A program made the translations under genes and the position numbers. A stretch of 64,000 bases of DNA from Pratylenchus scribneri. Lineage: Eukaryota; Nematoda; Chromadorea; Rhabditida; Pratylenchidae. This document shows, one piece after another, positions 63,855 to 64,000 of this stretch (the first letter of the stretch is position 1; every line of letters starts with the position of its first letter). The stretch lies in the NCBI GenBank assembly GCA_030063045.1, contig JAQSEB010000078.1, positions 812,001 through 876,000 of the forward strand, read 5' to 3'. The notes beneath the pieces were generated by a model that saw only the letters and a program-made list of their open reading frames with translations, searched no databases and was not told where the DNA came from.

Positions 63855-64000
63855 GTTTAGGAAAACAATATACCCAAAATTGGATAGAGCTGGTCAAGAG
63901 GCATTGAATGGTATATAATTTGCCATGGTTTGGTCAACAATTAAAGGGTATTAAACGGTTTAAACCCATTTTGGTTTAATGGTTTAAAACTAAGTTAAAA
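63855..64000 (+). repeat. Family A MITE-like repeat (forward, cut by window end)
   Basis: Starts ATATACCCAAAATTGGATAG, then GCATTGAATGGTATATAATT and GGGTATTAAACGGTTTAAAC. Lies in the last intron of the minus-strand gene ending at 63610. Confidence 0.8.

Overview
This is a eukaryotic window that reads as nematode DNA. It is AT-rich, genes are cut by many introns (often 40-60 nt, with TTTTCAG-type acceptors), several starts sit just downstream of acceptor-like sites as in trans-splicing nematodes, and the genes are nematode-type orthologues (bir-1, parp-2, mpk-1, glr-1 ending in TAV, mig-10). A clade IV (tylenchid) nematode is my best guess, not a proof. All exon models were built by eye from reading frames, splice signals and phase; each model listed with a length closes in frame.

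Layout. 1-1600: CG-rich repeats and a 550-bp fold-back. 1662-8759 (+): four tightly packed genes, a survivin-type BIR protein, a PARP2-type ADP-ribosyltransferase, a HIT zinc-finger protein and mitochondrial ribosomal protein bL21m, with 138-238 nt gaps, a likely operon. 9349-12240 (-): ERK MAP kinase mpk-1. 12241-16379: gene-free repeats. 16380-23972 (-): a 28-exon AMPA/kainate-type glutamate receptor, glr-1. 25411-27108 (-): WDR55-like WD40 protein. 28089-29076 (+): unrecognised coiled-coil protein. 29314-33395 (+): RNF141-like RING protein whose 3.1-kb intron holds a 2-kb terminal-inverted-repeat element with its own disrupted spliced ORF. 34614-62865 (+): a 28-kb MRL adaptor gene, mig-10, with two introns of 8-10 kb full of repeats. 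63610-63805 (-): last exon of a gene that continues outside the window.

Functional themes. mig-10 (Ras-association, PH and an Ena/VASP-binding FPPPPP motif) links signalling to actin in cell and axon migration. glr-1 is a synaptic receptor, mpk-1 the ERK kinase. The first cluster mixes cell division (bir-1), DNA repair (parp-2), complex assembly (HIT zinc finger) and mitochondrial translation (mrpl-21), the usual mixture of a nematode housekeeping operon.

Non-coding DNA is dominated by a few dispersed fold-back (MITE-like) families in introns and intergenic DNA, a 24/27-nt minisatellite occurring in both glr-1 and mig-10, a pol III tRNA-like unit, and C19 and G19 tracts. The most unusual points are the TIR element inside RNF141, the high share of GC-AG introns (5 of 79 by my count), and the two micro-exons of glr-1.
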